Origin: Scandinavium goeteborgense
GTDB taxonomy: Bacteria; Pseudomonadota; Gammaproteobacteria; Enterobacterales; Enterobacteriaceae
Length of the DNA: 64,000 bases
Assembly: GCF_003935895.2 (NCBI RefSeq)
Contig: NZ_CP054058.1
Span: 2,399,177-2,463,176 of the forward strand
Direction of reading: 5' to 3'
The notes beneath the pieces are model-generated. The model ran no database searches. It was not told the DNA's origin and saw only the letters and a program-made list of their open reading frames with translations. Positions 1 through 9,442 of the stretch are shown piece by piece; positions within the stretch are counted from its first letter, which is position 1; each line of letters opens with the position of its first letter. Both the position numbers and the translations under genes were made by a program.

Positions 1-213
1 AACGTTGCGGTCGTTCAGATCCTGTCCGGCGCAAAATCCGCGCCCGGCACCGGTGATGACCAGGCAACGAATGGCATCATCGCGTTCGGCCTGTGTCAGG
101 CACTCGGCGAGCTGCCCGTGCATTTCCTCGTTAAAGCTGTTCAGTCGATCCGGACGATTCAGCGTGAGCGTCATCACCCCGTGCTCAACGTGACTGAGAA
201 TAAAAGCATCCAT
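1..213 (-). CDS. paaG: PaaG, epoxyphenylacetyl-CoA isomerase, N-terminal part only
   Basis: The gene is cut by the left window edge, so only the first 71 codons are visible. The fragment has the crotonase-fold start (ILSHVEHGVMTLTLNRPDR) and the loop GFCAGQDLNDR typical of PaaG. In the phenylacetate pathway PaaG isomerises ring-1,2-epoxyphenylacetyl-CoA to an oxepin, in the cytoplasm. The ATG lies 2 bp after the paaF stop codon, so it is the distal part of the paaABCDEFG operon. The assignment rests on both the sequence and the operon order. Confidence 0.9.
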   Translation of the reverse strand, partial: MDAFILSHVEHGVMTLTLNRPDRLNSFNEEMHGQLAECLTQAERDDAIRCLVITGAGRGFCAGQDLNDRNV

Positions 214-215
214 CG

Positions 216-983
216 TTAGCGTCCTTTGAATTCGGGTTGGCGTTTGGCGAGAAACGCGGCGATACCTTCGCGACGATCGTCAGTTGCGCTGAGCAGCGTA
301 AACAGCTGGCGCTCCTGCGCGAGTCCGGCAGCGAGCGTCACTTCCTGTGACTGACGAAGCGCCTGTTTGGCGGCCTGCAACGCCAGCGGAGCGTGTTTCG
401 CCATCGCAGCCGCCAGGCTGAGGGCGTATTCCGTGGTCAGGCCAACCGGGTAAATTTCACTCACCAGCCCCGCCTGTTGCGCGCGCGGGGCATCAATGCT
501 GCGTCCGGTGAGCACCATTTGTGTCGCTAAGGATTTGCCCACGCAGCGGATCAGACGCTGCGTGCCGCCTGCGCCCGGCATCAGGCCGAGAGTGATTTCC
601 GGCAGTCCAAACGTGGCGTTATCGCCCGCCACCACCACATCGCACAGCAGCGCCAGTTCACAGCCTGCGCCCAGCGCATAACCGTTCACGGCGGCAATCA
701 GCGGTTTGCTGAAGACGTCGATGCGCGCCCAAATGCGCGGGCGAATATCGTTCAGCGTCGCGGCTAAATCTTTCTCCGCCATCTCCTGTAAATCCGCTCC
801 GGCGGCAAACACGCGCTCGCTGCCGGTGATGATGACCGCGCCGATGCTGCTGTCCTGCTGGGCTGATTCCAGCGCGTCGGCAATTTGAGTCAATAACGCG
901 TTGTTCAGGGCATTGCGTGCCTGAGGACGGTTCAGCGTCAGCAGCAATACGCGGTCGTGGCGGCTAATCAGTAATTCGCTCAT
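216..983 (-). CDS. paaF: PaaF, 2,3-dehydroadipyl-CoA hydratase
   Basis: The 255-residue protein is a complete enoyl-CoA hydratase/isomerase family member. It shows the crotonase signature around residues 95-130 (NGYALGAGCELALLCDVVVA, then PEITLGLMPGAGGTQRL) with the two glutamates expected for water addition. In phenylacetate degradation PaaF hydrates 2,3-dehydroadipyl-CoA in the beta-oxidation-like lower pathway. Its start overlaps the paaE stop by 4 bp and its stop is 2 bp from paaG, so the genes are translationally linked. Paralogy with PaaG means the letter assignment depends on gene order. Confidence 0.93.
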   Translation of the reverse strand: MSELLISRHDRVLLLTLNRPQARNALNNALLTQIADALESAQQDSSIGAVIITGSERVFAAGADLQEMAEKDLAATLNDIRPRIWARIDVFSKPLIAAVNGYALGAGCELALLCDVVVAGDNATFGLPEITLGLMPGAGGTQRLIRCVGKSLATQMVLTGRSIDAPRAQQAGLVSEIYPVGLTTEYALSLAAAMAKHAPLALQAAKQALRQSQEVTLAAGLAQERQLFTLLSATDDRREGIAAFLAKRQPEFKGR

Positions 984-2050
984 GCCATCCCCTTCGCATC
1001 AAAATCGACGATCACGTCGGCAGTGACCGGCAGCGACTGGCAGCTCAGAACGTAACCTGCCGCCAGTTCATCCGGCTCAAGGCTGTAGTTGGTAGCCATA
1101 GACACTTCACCGCGCAGCACTTTGCATTTGCAGGTGGCGCATACCCCACCTTTGCAGGCGTAAGGTAAGTCCGCGCCCTGACGCAGCGCGGCGTCGAGAA
1201 TGCTTTCGTCATCAGCGGAAAGGACGATTGCGCGGTCACGTCCGTCCTGACGCAGGGTGACGGTCTGGCCGTCGGCCTGGACGCTAGACGCGTGGCGCAC
1301 GGTGCTGCCCGGGGTATTGAAGCGCTCGAGGTGAATGGCATTTTGCGGCATTCCCAGCGCGATGAGCGCGGTTTCAGCGTCGTCCATCATCGCCGCCGGA
1401 CCGCAGATAAAGGCCTCATCAAACTGGCTGAAATTCAGCAGCGAGCGGGAAAGCGCATGCAGTTTTTCACCGTCGATGCGGCCATGCAGCAACGCGCTGT
1501 CGAGGGTTTCCTGGCTGAAAATACTCAGCAATTGCAGGCGCGTCGGATACGTGTCTTTCAGGTCGGCCAGCTGCTGGCGGAACATCATGCTCTGACTGCT
1601 GCGGTTGCCGTAAATCACGGTGAACGCGCTGTCCGGCTCGGCCTGTAATGTGGTTTCGACAATCGCCAGCATTGGGGTTATTCCGGAACCTGCGGCGATT
1701 GCCAGATAGTGTCCGCTGCGCTCAGGCTGCGGCTGATAACCAAAGTTGCCCTGGGGGATCATCACCTCAAGGGTCATTCCGGCTTTGATTTCATCCCGGG
1801 CATAGCGTGAGAAGCGCCCGCCTTCGATGGCCTTCACTGCCACGCTGATTTCGCCCGGCACCGCGCGGCGACAAATCGAATAACAGCGGCGGAGTTCTTC
1901 GCCTGCCAGTTTGGCCTTCAGGGTCAGATGCTGACCGGGGCGGAACGCGTAGGCGCTTTGCAGCGTTTGCGGGACGGCGAACGTAATGGTCACCGCATCG
2001 CGGGTTTCCGGCTCAACCTTTGCCACCGTAAGCGAATGAAACGTCGTCAT
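980..2050 (-). CDS. paaE: PaaE, reductase of the phenylacetyl-CoA 1,2-epoxidase
   Basis: PaaE passes electrons from NADPH to the PaaABC(D)E multicomponent epoxidase. The 356-residue product has an N-terminal FAD/NAD(P)H ferredoxin-reductase module (FRPGQHLTLKA; RCYSICR for flavin; AAGSGITPMLAI for nucleotide). A C-terminal plant-type 2Fe-2S ferredoxin domain has the cluster motif CKGGVCATCKCKV plus a distal LSCQS cysteine. The ATG at 2050 (MTTFHSLTVAKVEPETRD) gives the usual family length; an in-frame extension to 2140 would run into paaD and is rejected. It sits 7 bp after paaD. Confidence 0.95.
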   Translation of the reverse strand: MTTFHSLTVAKVEPETRDAVTITFAVPQTLQSAYAFRPGQHLTLKAKLAGEELRRCYSICRRAVPGEISVAVKAIEGGRFSRYARDEIKAGMTLEVMIPQGNFGYQPQPERSGHYLAIAAGSGITPMLAIVETTLQAEPDSAFTVIYGNRSSQSMMFRQQLADLKDTYPTRLQLLSIFSQETLDSALLHGRIDGEKLHALSRSLLNFSQFDEAFICGPAAMMDDAETALIALGMPQNAIHLERFNTPGSTVRHASSVQADGQTVTLRQDGRDRAIVLSADDESILDAALRQGADLPYACKGGVCATCKCKVLRGEVSMATNYSLEPDELAAGYVLSCQSLPVTADVIVDFDAKGMA

Positions 2051-2057
2051 GGCAACC

Positions 2058-2558
2058 TCAAATACATTTAAAGTAATCAAAGGGTTCCCGGCAGCTGTCG
2101 CAGCGGTATAACGCTTTGCAGGCCGTGGAACCGAATTCACTGATCATCGACGTGTGGGTGCTGCCGCAGCGCGGACAGGCCACATCTGTCGGCATTCCCG
2201 CATGGCAGGCATGGGCCTGTGGCGGGCTGATGCCGTACTGGCGCAGACGTTCACGGGCATCCGGTGTCATCCAGTCCGTGGTCCACGGCGGGTCAAGCTG
2301 CAGGACGATATGCACCGGCGTGTAGCCGTGCGCGGTCATCGCGGTGCGGATCTCACCGAGCAGATGCTCCGTTGCCGGGCAGCCAGAATAGGTTGGCGTG
2401 AAGCCCACCACCCAGCCATCGCCCTGCGGCGTCACGCTGCGCACCATCCCGAGATCGGTGATGGTCAGCACCGGCACTTCCGGGTCTGAAATCTGACTTA
2501 ACAGCGTCCAAATCTCGTGGACTTCAGCGGGAGCAATACTGGCGAGACGTTGTTGCAT
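2058..2558 (-). CDS. paaD: PaaD, Fe-S/zinc-ribbon assembly component of the epoxidase
   Basis: A 166-residue protein with an N-terminal MIP18/DUF59 domain (SQISDPEVPVLTITDLGMV; PTYSGCPATE). A C-terminal zinc-ribbon-like tail has paired cysteines (CPRCGST near residue 132 and CDSC near 156). PaaD is required for epoxidase activity, probably by maturing the Fe-S centre of PaaE. The ATG at 2558 follows a purine-rich GGAGG-like stretch and leaves an 11-bp gap to paaC. Longer in-frame starts lie inside paaC and give no recognisable sequence. Confidence 0.92.
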   Translation of the reverse strand: MQQRLASIAPAEVHEIWTLLSQISDPEVPVLTITDLGMVRSVTPQGDGWVVGFTPTYSGCPATEHLLGEIRTAMTAHGYTPVHIVLQLDPPWTTDWMTPDARERLRQYGISPPQAHACHAGMPTDVACPRCGSTHTSMISEFGSTACKALYRCDSCREPFDYFKCI

Positions 2559-2569
2559 AGCGACCTCCG

Positions 2570-3325
2570 TTACCACTGCTGACCGGGATACGAACGCTGC
2601 AGATACTGCATTTCTGCCAGCATTGGCCCCAGATGTTCGGTGTGCAGCCCCTGTTTGCCACCGGTGCGGTACGGCTGCTCCTGCGGAACGTTGAGTTCTG
2701 CGGCGGCCAGTACGCTGGAAATTTCCGCCAGCCAGCCGGCTTTCAACTCGCGCGGGTCGACAGCGACGCCTTCGGTAATCAGCGTTTCTTCCAGCGCATC
2801 GACCTGGAACAGTTCGGCGGTGAAGCGCCACAGATTGTCGATGGCGGCCTGCATCCGCGCGGCGGAAAGTTCGGTCCCACCGCCCAGACGCTCAACCCAG
2901 CCACGGCTGAAGCGCAGGTGATAACGCGCTTCTTTGATGGCTTTGGCGGCGATGGCGGCAATCTGTGCGTCTTTGCTGCTCGTCAGTCGACTGAACAACG
3001 CCACGTGCCAGGCATCAATAAACAGCTGGCGCGCCAGGGTGTCAGCGAAGTTACCGTTCGGCTGCTCGACCAGCAGGATGTTGCAGAACTGGCGTTCATC
3101 GCGGCCAAACGCCAGCGTGTCTTCATCTCCCTCGCCCTGACGTTCAGCGGCGTAGGTCAGGAAATTTCGCGCCTGGCCCATCAGATCGAGCCCGATATTG
3201 GCCAGCGCCAGATCGATTTCCAGCTCCGGGGCGTGACCGCACCAGGCCGAAAGGCGCTGAGAAAGCACCAGACAGTTGTCGCCGAGGCGCAGAGCGTAGG
3301 TCGCGATAGGATCGTGATTCTTCAT
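2570..3325 (-). CDS. paaC: PaaC, structural subunit of the phenylacetyl-CoA epoxidase
   Basis: The 251-residue protein is the catalytically silent ferritin-like partner that forms the heterodimer core with PaaA. It is mainly helical, with segments such as LRLGDNCLVLSQRLSAWCGH and IAAKAIKEARYHLRFSRGW. The ATG at 3325 (MKNHDPIATYA) was chosen because the upstream in-frame extension overlaps paaB and has no family similarity. It is separated from paaB by 7 bp in a tight paaABCDE array. Confidence 0.94.
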   Translation of the reverse strand: MKNHDPIATYALRLGDNCLVLSQRLSAWCGHAPELEIDLALANIGLDLMGQARNFLTYAAERQGEGDEDTLAFGRDERQFCNILLVEQPNGNFADTLARQLFIDAWHVALFSRLTSSKDAQIAAIAAKAIKEARYHLRFSRGWVERLGGGTELSAARMQAAIDNLWRFTAELFQVDALEETLITEGVAVDPRELKAGWLAEISSVLAAAELNVPQEQPYRTGGKQGLHTEHLGPMLAEMQYLQRSYPGQQW

Positions 3326-3332
3326 GACTGCC

Positions 3333-3620
3333 TCACATGTGCTCGATGCCGTCAGGCAAGGTATAGAACGTCGGGTGGCGATAGATTTTGCTCTCCGCCG
3401 GATCGAAAAATTCACCGCATTCTTCCGGCTGCGAGGCCACGATTTCGCTCGCTTTTACCACCCAGATTGAGCAGCCTTCGCTGCGGCGGGTGTAGGCATC
3501 ACGGGCATTTTCCAGCGCCATGCGATCGTCGGCGGCGTGCAGGCTGCCTACGTGACGGTGCGATAAACCTTGTTTGCTGCGAACGAACACTTCATATAAC
3601 GGCCAGTAGACATTGCTCAT
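3333..3620 (-). CDS. paaB: PaaB, small subunit of the phenylacetyl-CoA epoxidase
   Basis: A 95-residue protein beginning MSNVYWPLYEVFVRSKQGL, the hallmark of PaaB, with the conserved HVGSLHAADDRMALENARD segment. PaaB bridges PaaAC heterodimers and is needed for activity and for reductase contact. It ends at 3333, 7 bp before paaC, and starts 11 bp after paaA; a good AGGAG-type site precedes the ATG. Length equals the E. coli protein as I recall it. Confidence 0.94.
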   Translation of the reverse strand: MSNVYWPLYEVFVRSKQGLSHRHVGSLHAADDRMALENARDAYTRRSEGCSIWVVKASEIVASQPEECGEFFDPAESKIYRHPTFYTLPDGIEHM

Positions 3621-3631
3621 TGTTGTTCTCC

Positions 3632-4561
3632 TTACGCCACGTTGCGGGCCTGCTGTTTTTCGGCATGCGCCAGCGCGGCTTCCCGCACCCAGGCGCCCTC
3701 TTCCCAGGCTTTACGCTTGGCGGCCAGACGTTCGTGGTTGCAAATGCCACGCCCGTTAATTACGTCATTAAATTCATTCCAGTCGATGGCGCCGAAGCGG
3801 TACTCGCCGGTGCTTTCGTCACGCGTCAGGTCCGGGTCCGGCACGGTCATGCCGAGCATTTCAACCTGCGGAACGGTGTTGTCGACAAAGCGCTGACGCA
3901 GTTCGTCATTACCGAAGCGCTTGATTTTCCACGCCAGGCTCTGGGCGCTGTTCGGCGAGCTGTCATCGTTAGGTCCGAACATCATCAGCGCTGGCCACCA
4001 GAAGCGGTTGATGGCGTCCTGCAACATCTCGCGCTGCTCTTCGCTGCCGTTCGCCAGCGCCATGCAGGCTTCGAATCCCTGGCGCTGATGGAAGCTCTCT
4101 TCCTTACAGATTTTCACCATCGCCCGGGCATACGGGCCATAAGACGTACGGCACAGCGCCACCTGATTGACGATCGCAGCCCCGTCAACCAGCCAGCCAA
4201 TCACGCCGATATCGGCCCAGTTCAGCGTCGGGTAATTGAAGATGGAGGAGTACTTCATGCGGCCGTCGAGCATCTTTTGGTAGATGTCTTCGCGAGCGCA
4301 GCCGAGGGTTTCCGCCGCGCTGTAGAGATAAAGGCCGTGCCCCGCTTCGTCCTGCACTTTCGCCAGCAGAATGGCCTTGCGGCGCAGTGTCGGCGCGCGA
4401 GTTATCCAGTTACCTTCCGGTAGCATGCCGACAATCTCAGAATGCGCGTGCTGGCCAATCTGGCGGATCAGGGTTTTCCGGTACGCCTCGGGCATCCAGT
4501 CCTGCGGCTCGATGGCCGTCTCTTCGGCGATGCGCGCTTCAAAGCGTTGTTCTTCAGTCAC
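3632..4561 (-). CDS. paaA: PaaA, catalytic di-iron subunit of the phenylacetyl-CoA epoxidase
   Basis: PaaA carries the di-iron centre that epoxidises the ring of phenylacetyl-CoA. The 309-residue product keeps the ferritin-like ligand motifs [13 protein letters not shown] and [15 protein letters not shown] choose the GTG at 4561 as start because it follows AAAGGTGACAAT with ideal spacing and gives the usual length and N-terminus ([21 protein letters not shown] after the initiator). An in-frame ATG at 4615 would add 18 unrelated residues lying over the TGATTC/GAATCA repeats of the promoter. First gene of the operon, divergent from paaZ. Confidence 0.95.
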   Translation of the reverse strand: MTEEQRFEARIAEETAIEPQDWMPEAYRKTLIRQIGQHAHSEIVGMLPEGNWITRAPTLRRKAILLAKVQDEAGHGLYLYSAAETLGCAREDIYQKMLDGRMKYSSIFNYPTLNWADIGVIGWLVDGAAIVNQVALCRTSYGPYARAMVKICKEESFHQRQGFEACMALANGSEEQREMLQDAINRFWWPALMMFGPNDDSSPNSAQSLAWKIKRFGNDELRQRFVDNTVPQVEMLGMTVPDPDLTRDESTGEYRFGAIDWNEFNDVINGRGICNHERLAAKRKAWEEGAWVREAALAHAEKQQARNVA

Positions 4562-4848
4562 ATTGTCACCTTTATGATTCCCATTTGATTCACTTAATGC
4601 ATTTTTGTGAATCATATTGTTTATGTGAAGTTACATAAAGGTTAACTAAAACCCCAAGAATGGTTTGTGTATTCTGTGACGCTCCTCGCAGAGTAAATAG
4701 AAATATCGTTACATAACAGAGAAGTAATAAATCAGCCGATGCAGACAAAGATCGCATTGTTAATAAATTATTAAATTCGGCATTGATTTTTATGATTCAT
4801 AATCAAACTATGTATGGCGAAATGACGTAACATTTACGGAGAGACACA
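4562..4848. promoter_or_regulatory. paaA/paaZ divergent control region
   Basis: This 287-bp AT-rich gap separates divergent paaA and paaZ. TGATTC at 4575-4580 and 4586-4591 faces GAATCA at 4609-4614. A second TGATTC-type element (TGATTCATAATCA) lies at 4793-4805, 44 bp before paaZ. These resemble the TGATTC/GAATCA half-sites bound by PaaX, the phenylacetyl-CoA responsive repressor. A CRP-like site TGTGA-N6-TCGCA lies at 4675-4690. The repeats are visible; PaaX and CRP binding is inferred from the E. coli system. paaX itself is not in the window. Confidence 0.6.
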
Positions 4849-6888
4849 ATGCAGCAGTTAACCAGTTTCTTATCCGGCAGCTGGCAGTCTGGCCGGGGCC
4901 GAGCGCGGACAATTCACCATGCGATTACCGGCGAACCACTTTGGGAAGTGACCAGCGAAGGGCTGGATCTGGCGCAGGCGCGCCGTTACGCCATTGAGAA
5001 TGGCGGTGAAGCGCTCGGAAAAATGACCTTTGTTGAACGGGCCGCCATGCTGAAAGCGGTGGCAAAATATTTGCTGGAGCAAAAAGACGCGTTCTATGCC
5101 CTTTCCGCAGAAACCGGGGCAACCCGCGCTGACAGCTGGGTGGACATCGAAGGCGGCATTGGCACGCTGTTTACCTACGCGGGACTCGGCGCACGCGAGC
5201 TGCCTGACGACGTGTTATGGCCGGAAGATGAGCTGATTCCGCTGTCGAAAAATGGCGGTTTCGCCGCCCGCCACGTGCTGACGGCAAAATCGGGCGTCGC
5301 GGTGCACATTAACGCGTTCAACTTCCCGTGTTGGGGAATGCTGGAAAAACTGGCACCAACGTGGCTCGCCGGGATGCCCGCCATCATCAAGCCCGCCACC
5401 ACCAGCGCGCAGGTGACACAGGCGATGGTAAAATCCATCATTGACAGCGGTTTAGTGCCAGACGGTGCGATAAGCCTGATTTGCGGCGGCGCGGGCGACC
5501 TGCTCGACCACCTCGATTTCCAGGACGTGGTGACGTTCACCGGCTCGGCGCAAACCGGGCAGTCGCTGCGCATTCATCCGAACATCGTTAAAAATTCGAT
5601 TCCGTTCACCATGGAAGCCGACTCGCTGAACTGCTGTGTGCTGGGCGAAGACGTCACGCCGGAGCAGCCGGAGTTTGCGCTGTTCATTCGCGAAGTAGTG
5701 CGTGAGATGACCGCCAAAGCGGGACAAAAATGTACCGCCATTCGCCGCATCATCGTGCCACAGGCGCAGATTCAGGCGGTGAGCGACGCGCTGGTAGCCC
5801 GTTTACAGGGTGTTAAAATGGGTGACCCGGCCGTAGAAGGCGTGAAAATGGGATCGCTGGTTAACGCCGATCAGCGCGCGGACGTGCAGGAAAAAGTTGA
5901 TGCACTGGTGGCCGCAGGCTGCGAAGTGCGTCTGGGTGGCAAAGCAGATATGCAGGCGACAGGCGCATTCTACCCACCGACCCTGCTGTTCTGTCCGCAT
6001 CCGGACGAAAGTCCGGCGGTTCACGCCATTGAAGCCTTTGGCCCGGTCGCCACGCTGATGCCGTATCAGACCCGCGCGCACAGTCTGGCGCTGGCCCGCG
6101 CCGGTCAGGGCAGCCTGGCAGGCACGCTGGTCACCGCGGATCCGGCTCTTGCGCGCGAATTTATTCTCGGTGCGGCTCGCGCCCACGGTCGTATCCAAAT
6201 TCTCAATGAAGAGTCGTCGAAAGAATCCACCGGGCACGGTTCTCCGCTGTCGCAGCTGCTGCATGGCGGGCCGGGCCGCGCGGGCGGTGGCGAAGAGTTG
6301 GGTGGTCTGCGAGCGGTGAAGCACTACCTGCAACGCACCGCCGTTCAGGGTAGCCCAACGATGCTGGCGAGCGTCAGCCAGCAATGGGTTCGCGGTGCGC
6401 AGGTGCAGGAAGACCGCGTGCATCCGTTCCGTAAATATTTTGAAGAATTGCAGCCCGGCGACAGCCTGTTGACCCCCCGCCGAACCCTGACAGAAACCGA
6501 TATCGTGAATTTTGCCTGCCTGAGCGGCGACCATTTCTACGCGCACATGGACAAAATCGGCGCGGCAGAATCCATGTTTGGCGAACGGGTGGTGCACGGC
6601 TATTTCGTGATTTCTGCTGCCGCAGGTCTGTTTGTCGATGCGGGCGTCGGCCCGGTTATCGCCAACTACGGCATGGAAAACCTGCGCTTTATCGAACCGG
6701 TGAAACCGGGCGATACCATTCAGGTGCGTCTGACTGTGAAACGTAAAACCGTTAAGCGTCAGAAAACCGCCGACGATAAACCGACCGGTGTGGTGGAATG
6801 GGCAGTGGAAGTGTTTAACCAGCATCAGCAGCCGGTCGCGCTCTATTCGATCCTGACGCTGGTGGCCCGTCAGCAAAGCGATTTCTAA
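4849..6888 (+). CDS. paaZ: PaaZ, bifunctional oxepin-CoA hydrolase / semialdehyde dehydrogenase
   Basis: PaaZ opens the oxepin ring and oxidises the resulting aldehyde, joining the epoxidase to the beta-oxidation-like steps. Residues 1 to about 515 are an aldehyde dehydrogenase with catalytic Cys in [10 protein letters not shown] and the general-base Glu in [10 protein letters not shown]. Residues about 530-679 are a MaoC-type (R)-enoyl hydratase with the hot-dog motif [11 protein letters not shown] and GERVVHGYF. At 679 residues it is full length. A GGAGA box precedes the ATG. Transcribed alone from the divergent promoter and followed by a hairpin. Confidence 0.95.
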   Translation: MQQLTSFLSGSWQSGRGRARTIHHAITGEPLWEVTSEGLDLAQARRYAIENGGEALGKMTFVERAAMLKAVAKYLLEQKDAFYALSAETGATRADSWVDIEGGIGTLFTYAGLGARELPDDVLWPEDELIPLSKNGGFAARHVLTAKSGVAVHINAFNFPCWGMLEKLAPTWLAGMPAIIKPATTSAQVTQAMVKSIIDSGLVPDGAISLICGGAGDLLDHLDFQDVVTFTGSAQTGQSLRIHPNIVKNSIPFTMEADSLNCCVLGEDVTPEQPEFALFIREVVREMTAKAGQKCTAIRRIIVPQAQIQAVSDALVARLQGVKMGDPAVEGVKMGSLVNADQRADVQEKVDALVAAGCEVRLGGKADMQATGAFYPPTLLFCPHPDESPAVHAIEAFGPVATLMPYQTRAHSLALARAGQGSLAGTLVTADPALAREFILGAARAHGRIQILNEESSKESTGHGSPLSQLLHGGPGRAGGGEELGGLRAVKHYLQRTAVQGSPTMLASVSQQWVRGAQVQEDRVHPFRKYFEELQPGDSLLTPRRTLTETDIVNFACLSGDHFYAHMDKIGAAESMFGERVVHGYFVISAAAGLFVDAGVGPVIANYGMENLRFIEPVKPGDTIQVRLTVKRKTVKRQKTADDKPTGVVEWAVEVFNQHQQPVALYSILTLVARQQSDF

Positions 6889-6898
6889 CCTTCCTGTT

Positions 6899-6930
6899 GC
6901 CCGGTGGCACGTCGCTCACCGGGCTTAAAG
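6899..6930 (+). terminator. Hairpin after paaZ
   Basis: An 8-bp perfect stem GCCCGGTG (6899-6906) / CACCGGGC (6917-6924) with a 10-nt loop starts 10 bp after the paaZ stop. It is followed only by TTAAAG, so it is a weak or Rho-assisted terminator rather than a classic one. Confidence 0.55.
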
Positions 6931-7054
6931 CTCAACATTCTAATCTGGCAAATCTGACAAAACACCTGGCAGGTGCAGGCAAACGTCGTGCGTCTGCTCG
7001 CTGTTAGGGTGAGCGTGTCGTGACTCTAAGAACATAACTATACGAGGTTAACAA

Positions 7055-9322
7055 ATGGGAAGCTTTTCTCCTTTTTCCGCCCGTAAAACGGCGCTGGCCC
7101 TTGCGGTCGCCCTGATGTGCAGTTGGCAAGCCCCGGTTTTCGCGCACGGCGGCGAAGCCCATATGGTTCCGATGGACAAGACGTTGCAGGAGTTCGGCGC
7201 CGACGTGCAGTGGGATGATTACGCCCAGATGTTCACCATCGCCAAAGACGGCGCGTTTGTGAAGGTAAAACCCGGTGCCAAAACCGCCATCGTTAACGGC
7301 AAAACCCTGACATTGCAGGTGCCGGTGGTGATGAAAAACAACAAAGCCTGGATTTCGGATACCTTTATCAACGACGTGTTCCAGTCCGGCCTGGATCAGA
7401 CTTTCCAGGTCGAGAAGCGCCCGCACCCGCTTAATGCGCTGACCGCAAACGAAATCAAAGAAGCGGTTGAGATTGTTAAGGCCTCGCCGGATTTCAAACC
7501 GAATACGCGCTTCACGCAAATTACCCTCGCCGAACCGGAAAAAGCGAAAGTCTGGAACTTCGTCATGAGTGGCACTGCCGTCGATGAAGATCGCCTGGCG
7601 AACGTGACGATGCTCGACGGCAAACAGGTGATTGAAAGCCAGGTCGATTTAAAGAATAAAAAAGTGCTGCACTGGGCGCCGATCAAAGACGCGCACGGTA
7701 TGGTGCTGCTGGACGATTTCTCCTCCGTGCAGAACATCATCAACGCCAGCAAAGAATTTGCTGACGTGCTGAAAAAACACGGCATCACTGACACGACTAA
7801 GGTGATCACCACTCCGCTGACCGTCGGCTATTTCGACGGCAAAGACGGCCTGAAGCAGGAAGATCGCCTGCTGAAAGTCGTGAGCTATCTGGACGTCGGC
7901 GACGGCAACTACTGGGCGCACCCGATTGAAAACCTGGTGGCAGTCGTCGACCTGGAACAGAAGAAAATCATTAAAATTGAAGAAGGCCCGGTGATCCCGG
8001 TGCCAATGACGCCGCGTCCGTATGATGGCCGTGACCGCGTGGCTAAACAGCTTAAACCGCTGGAAATCATCGAACCAGAAGGCAAGAACTACACCATCAC
8101 CGGCGATATGGTGCACTGGCAGAACTGGGATTTCCACCTGCGTCTGGATTCTCGCGTTGGGCCGATTTTGTCAACCGTGACCTTTAACGACAACGGGACC
8201 AAACGCAAAATCATGTACGAAGGTTCCCTCGGCGGGATGATCGTCCCTTACGGTGACCCGGACGTGGGCTGGTACTTCAAAGCGTATCTGGATTCCGGCG
8301 ACTACGGCATGGGCACCCTGACCTCGCCTATCGCCCGCGGCAAAGATGCGCCGTCAAATGCCGTGCTGCTGGATGAAACCATCGCCGATTACACCGGTGC
8401 GCCAATGAATATTCCACACGCGATCGCGGTCTTTGAACGCTACGCCGGGCCAGAATATAAGCATCAGGAAATGGGCCAGCCGAACGTCAGCACCGAGCGC
8501 CGGGAGCTGGTTATTCGCTGGATAAGCACCGTCGGCAACTACGACTACATCTTTGACTGGGTATTCCACGAAAACGGCACCATCGGTATTGATGCCGGAG
8601 CAACGGGTATCGAAGCGGTGAAAGGCGTGCAGTCCAAAACCATGCACGACGCGACCGCCAAAGATGACACCAAATACGGCACGCTCATCGACCACAACAT
8701 CGTCGGCACCACCCACCAGCACATCTACAATTTCCGGCTCGACCTGGATGTAGATGGCGAAAGCAACCGCCTGGTGGCGATGGATCCGGATGTGAAGCCA
8801 AACACCGCCGGTGGCCCGCGGACCAGTACGATGCAGATTGACCAGCATACGATCGACACCGAGCAGCAGGCGGCACAAAAATTCGATCCGGGTACTATTC
8901 GTCTGCTGAGCAACACCAGCAAAGAGAACCGTATGGGTAATCCGGTTTCGTACCAGATTATCCCGTACGCCGGTGGCACCCATCCGGTGGCGACCGGGGC
9001 GAAATTCGCGCCTGACGAGTGGATTTATCACCGCCTGAGCTTTATGGATAAACAACTGTGGGTGACCCGCTACAAGGCGGATGAACGTTACCCGGAAGGC
9101 AAGTATCCTAACCGTTCCACCCACGACACCGGTCTGGGTCAGTACACCCAGGATAATGAATCGGTGGATAACCAGGATGACGTGGTGTGGGTAACCACCG
9201 GCACCACGCACGTGGCTCGTGCGGAAGAGTGGCCGATTATGCCAACCGAATGGGTTCACGCGCTGCTGAAACCGTGGAATTTCTTCAATGAAACGCCGAC
9301 GCTTGGCGAACAGAAGAAGTAA
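7055..9322 (+). CDS. tynA: TynA, periplasmic copper amine oxidase
   Basis: TynA oxidatively deaminates phenylethylamine and tyramine to the aldehydes, releasing ammonia and hydrogen peroxide in the periplasm. The 755-residue precursor has a clear signal peptide (hydrophobic residues 10-27, cleavage near FAHG). It has the TPQ-forming tyrosine at position 496 in VGNYDYIFDW and copper histidines in TTHQHIYNF and THVARAEEW. It is full length. Its aldehyde product is the FeaB substrate, and FeaB in turn feeds the Paa pathway. AraC-type FeaR is the known activator; no FeaR site was identified here. Confidence 0.96.
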   Translation: MGSFSPFSARKTALALAVALMCSWQAPVFAHGGEAHMVPMDKTLQEFGADVQWDDYAQMFTIAKDGAFVKVKPGAKTAIVNGKTLTLQVPVVMKNNKAWISDTFINDVFQSGLDQTFQVEKRPHPLNALTANEIKEAVEIVKASPDFKPNTRFTQITLAEPEKAKVWNFVMSGTAVDEDRLANVTMLDGKQVIESQVDLKNKKVLHWAPIKDAHGMVLLDDFSSVQNIINASKEFADVLKKHGITDTTKVITTPLTVGYFDGKDGLKQEDRLLKVVSYLDVGDGNYWAHPIENLVAVVDLEQKKIIKIEEGPVIPVPMTPRPYDGRDRVAKQLKPLEIIEPEGKNYTITGDMVHWQNWDFHLRLDSRVGPILSTVTFNDNGTKRKIMYEGSLGGMIVPYGDPDVGWYFKAYLDSGDYGMGTLTSPIARGKDAPSNAVLLDETIADYTGAPMNIPHAIAVFERYAGPEYKHQEMGQPNVSTERRELVIRWISTVGNYDYIFDWVFHENGTIGIDAGATGIEAVKGVQSKTMHDATAKDDTKYGTLIDHNIVGTTHQHIYNFRLDLDVDGESNRLVAMDPDVKPNTAGGPRTSTMQIDQHTIDTEQQAAQKFDPGTIRLLSNTSKENRMGNPVSYQIIPYAGGTHPVATGAKFAPDEWIYHRLSFMDKQLWVTRYKADERYPEGKYPNRSTHDTGLGQYTQDNESVDNQDDVVWVTTGTTHVARAEEWPIMPTEWVHALLKPWNFFNETPTLGEQKK

Positions 9323-9325
9323 ATA

Positions 9326-9348
9326 TAAGGGGCTTCGGCCCCTTTTTT
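9326..9348 (+). terminator. Rho-independent terminator after tynA
   Basis: A GC-rich stem AGGGGC..GCCCCT closed by a TTCG loop (about 9328-9342) is followed by a run of six T. It starts 5 bp after the tynA stop codon and should isolate tynA from the diguanylate cyclase gene. Confidence 0.9.
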
Positions 9349-9442
9349 GATCTCAGGCTTCGTTAAAGAGAAACAGGGGTGATATATTTCCCGCGCTATA
9401 CTGGAAGCGTGGACAGGATTGGGAAAGGAACGGGGTATTTTA

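Noticed and set aside
2633..4423. 596-codon plus-strand open frame across paaCBA
   Set aside because: It is the shadow of GC-rich paa genes on the opposite strand, with Arg/Gly/His-rich text and no domain.
5803..6876. 357-codon minus-strand frame inside paaZ
   Set aside because: Shadow of paaZ; His/Arg/Gln-rich text typical of antisense high-GC coding DNA.
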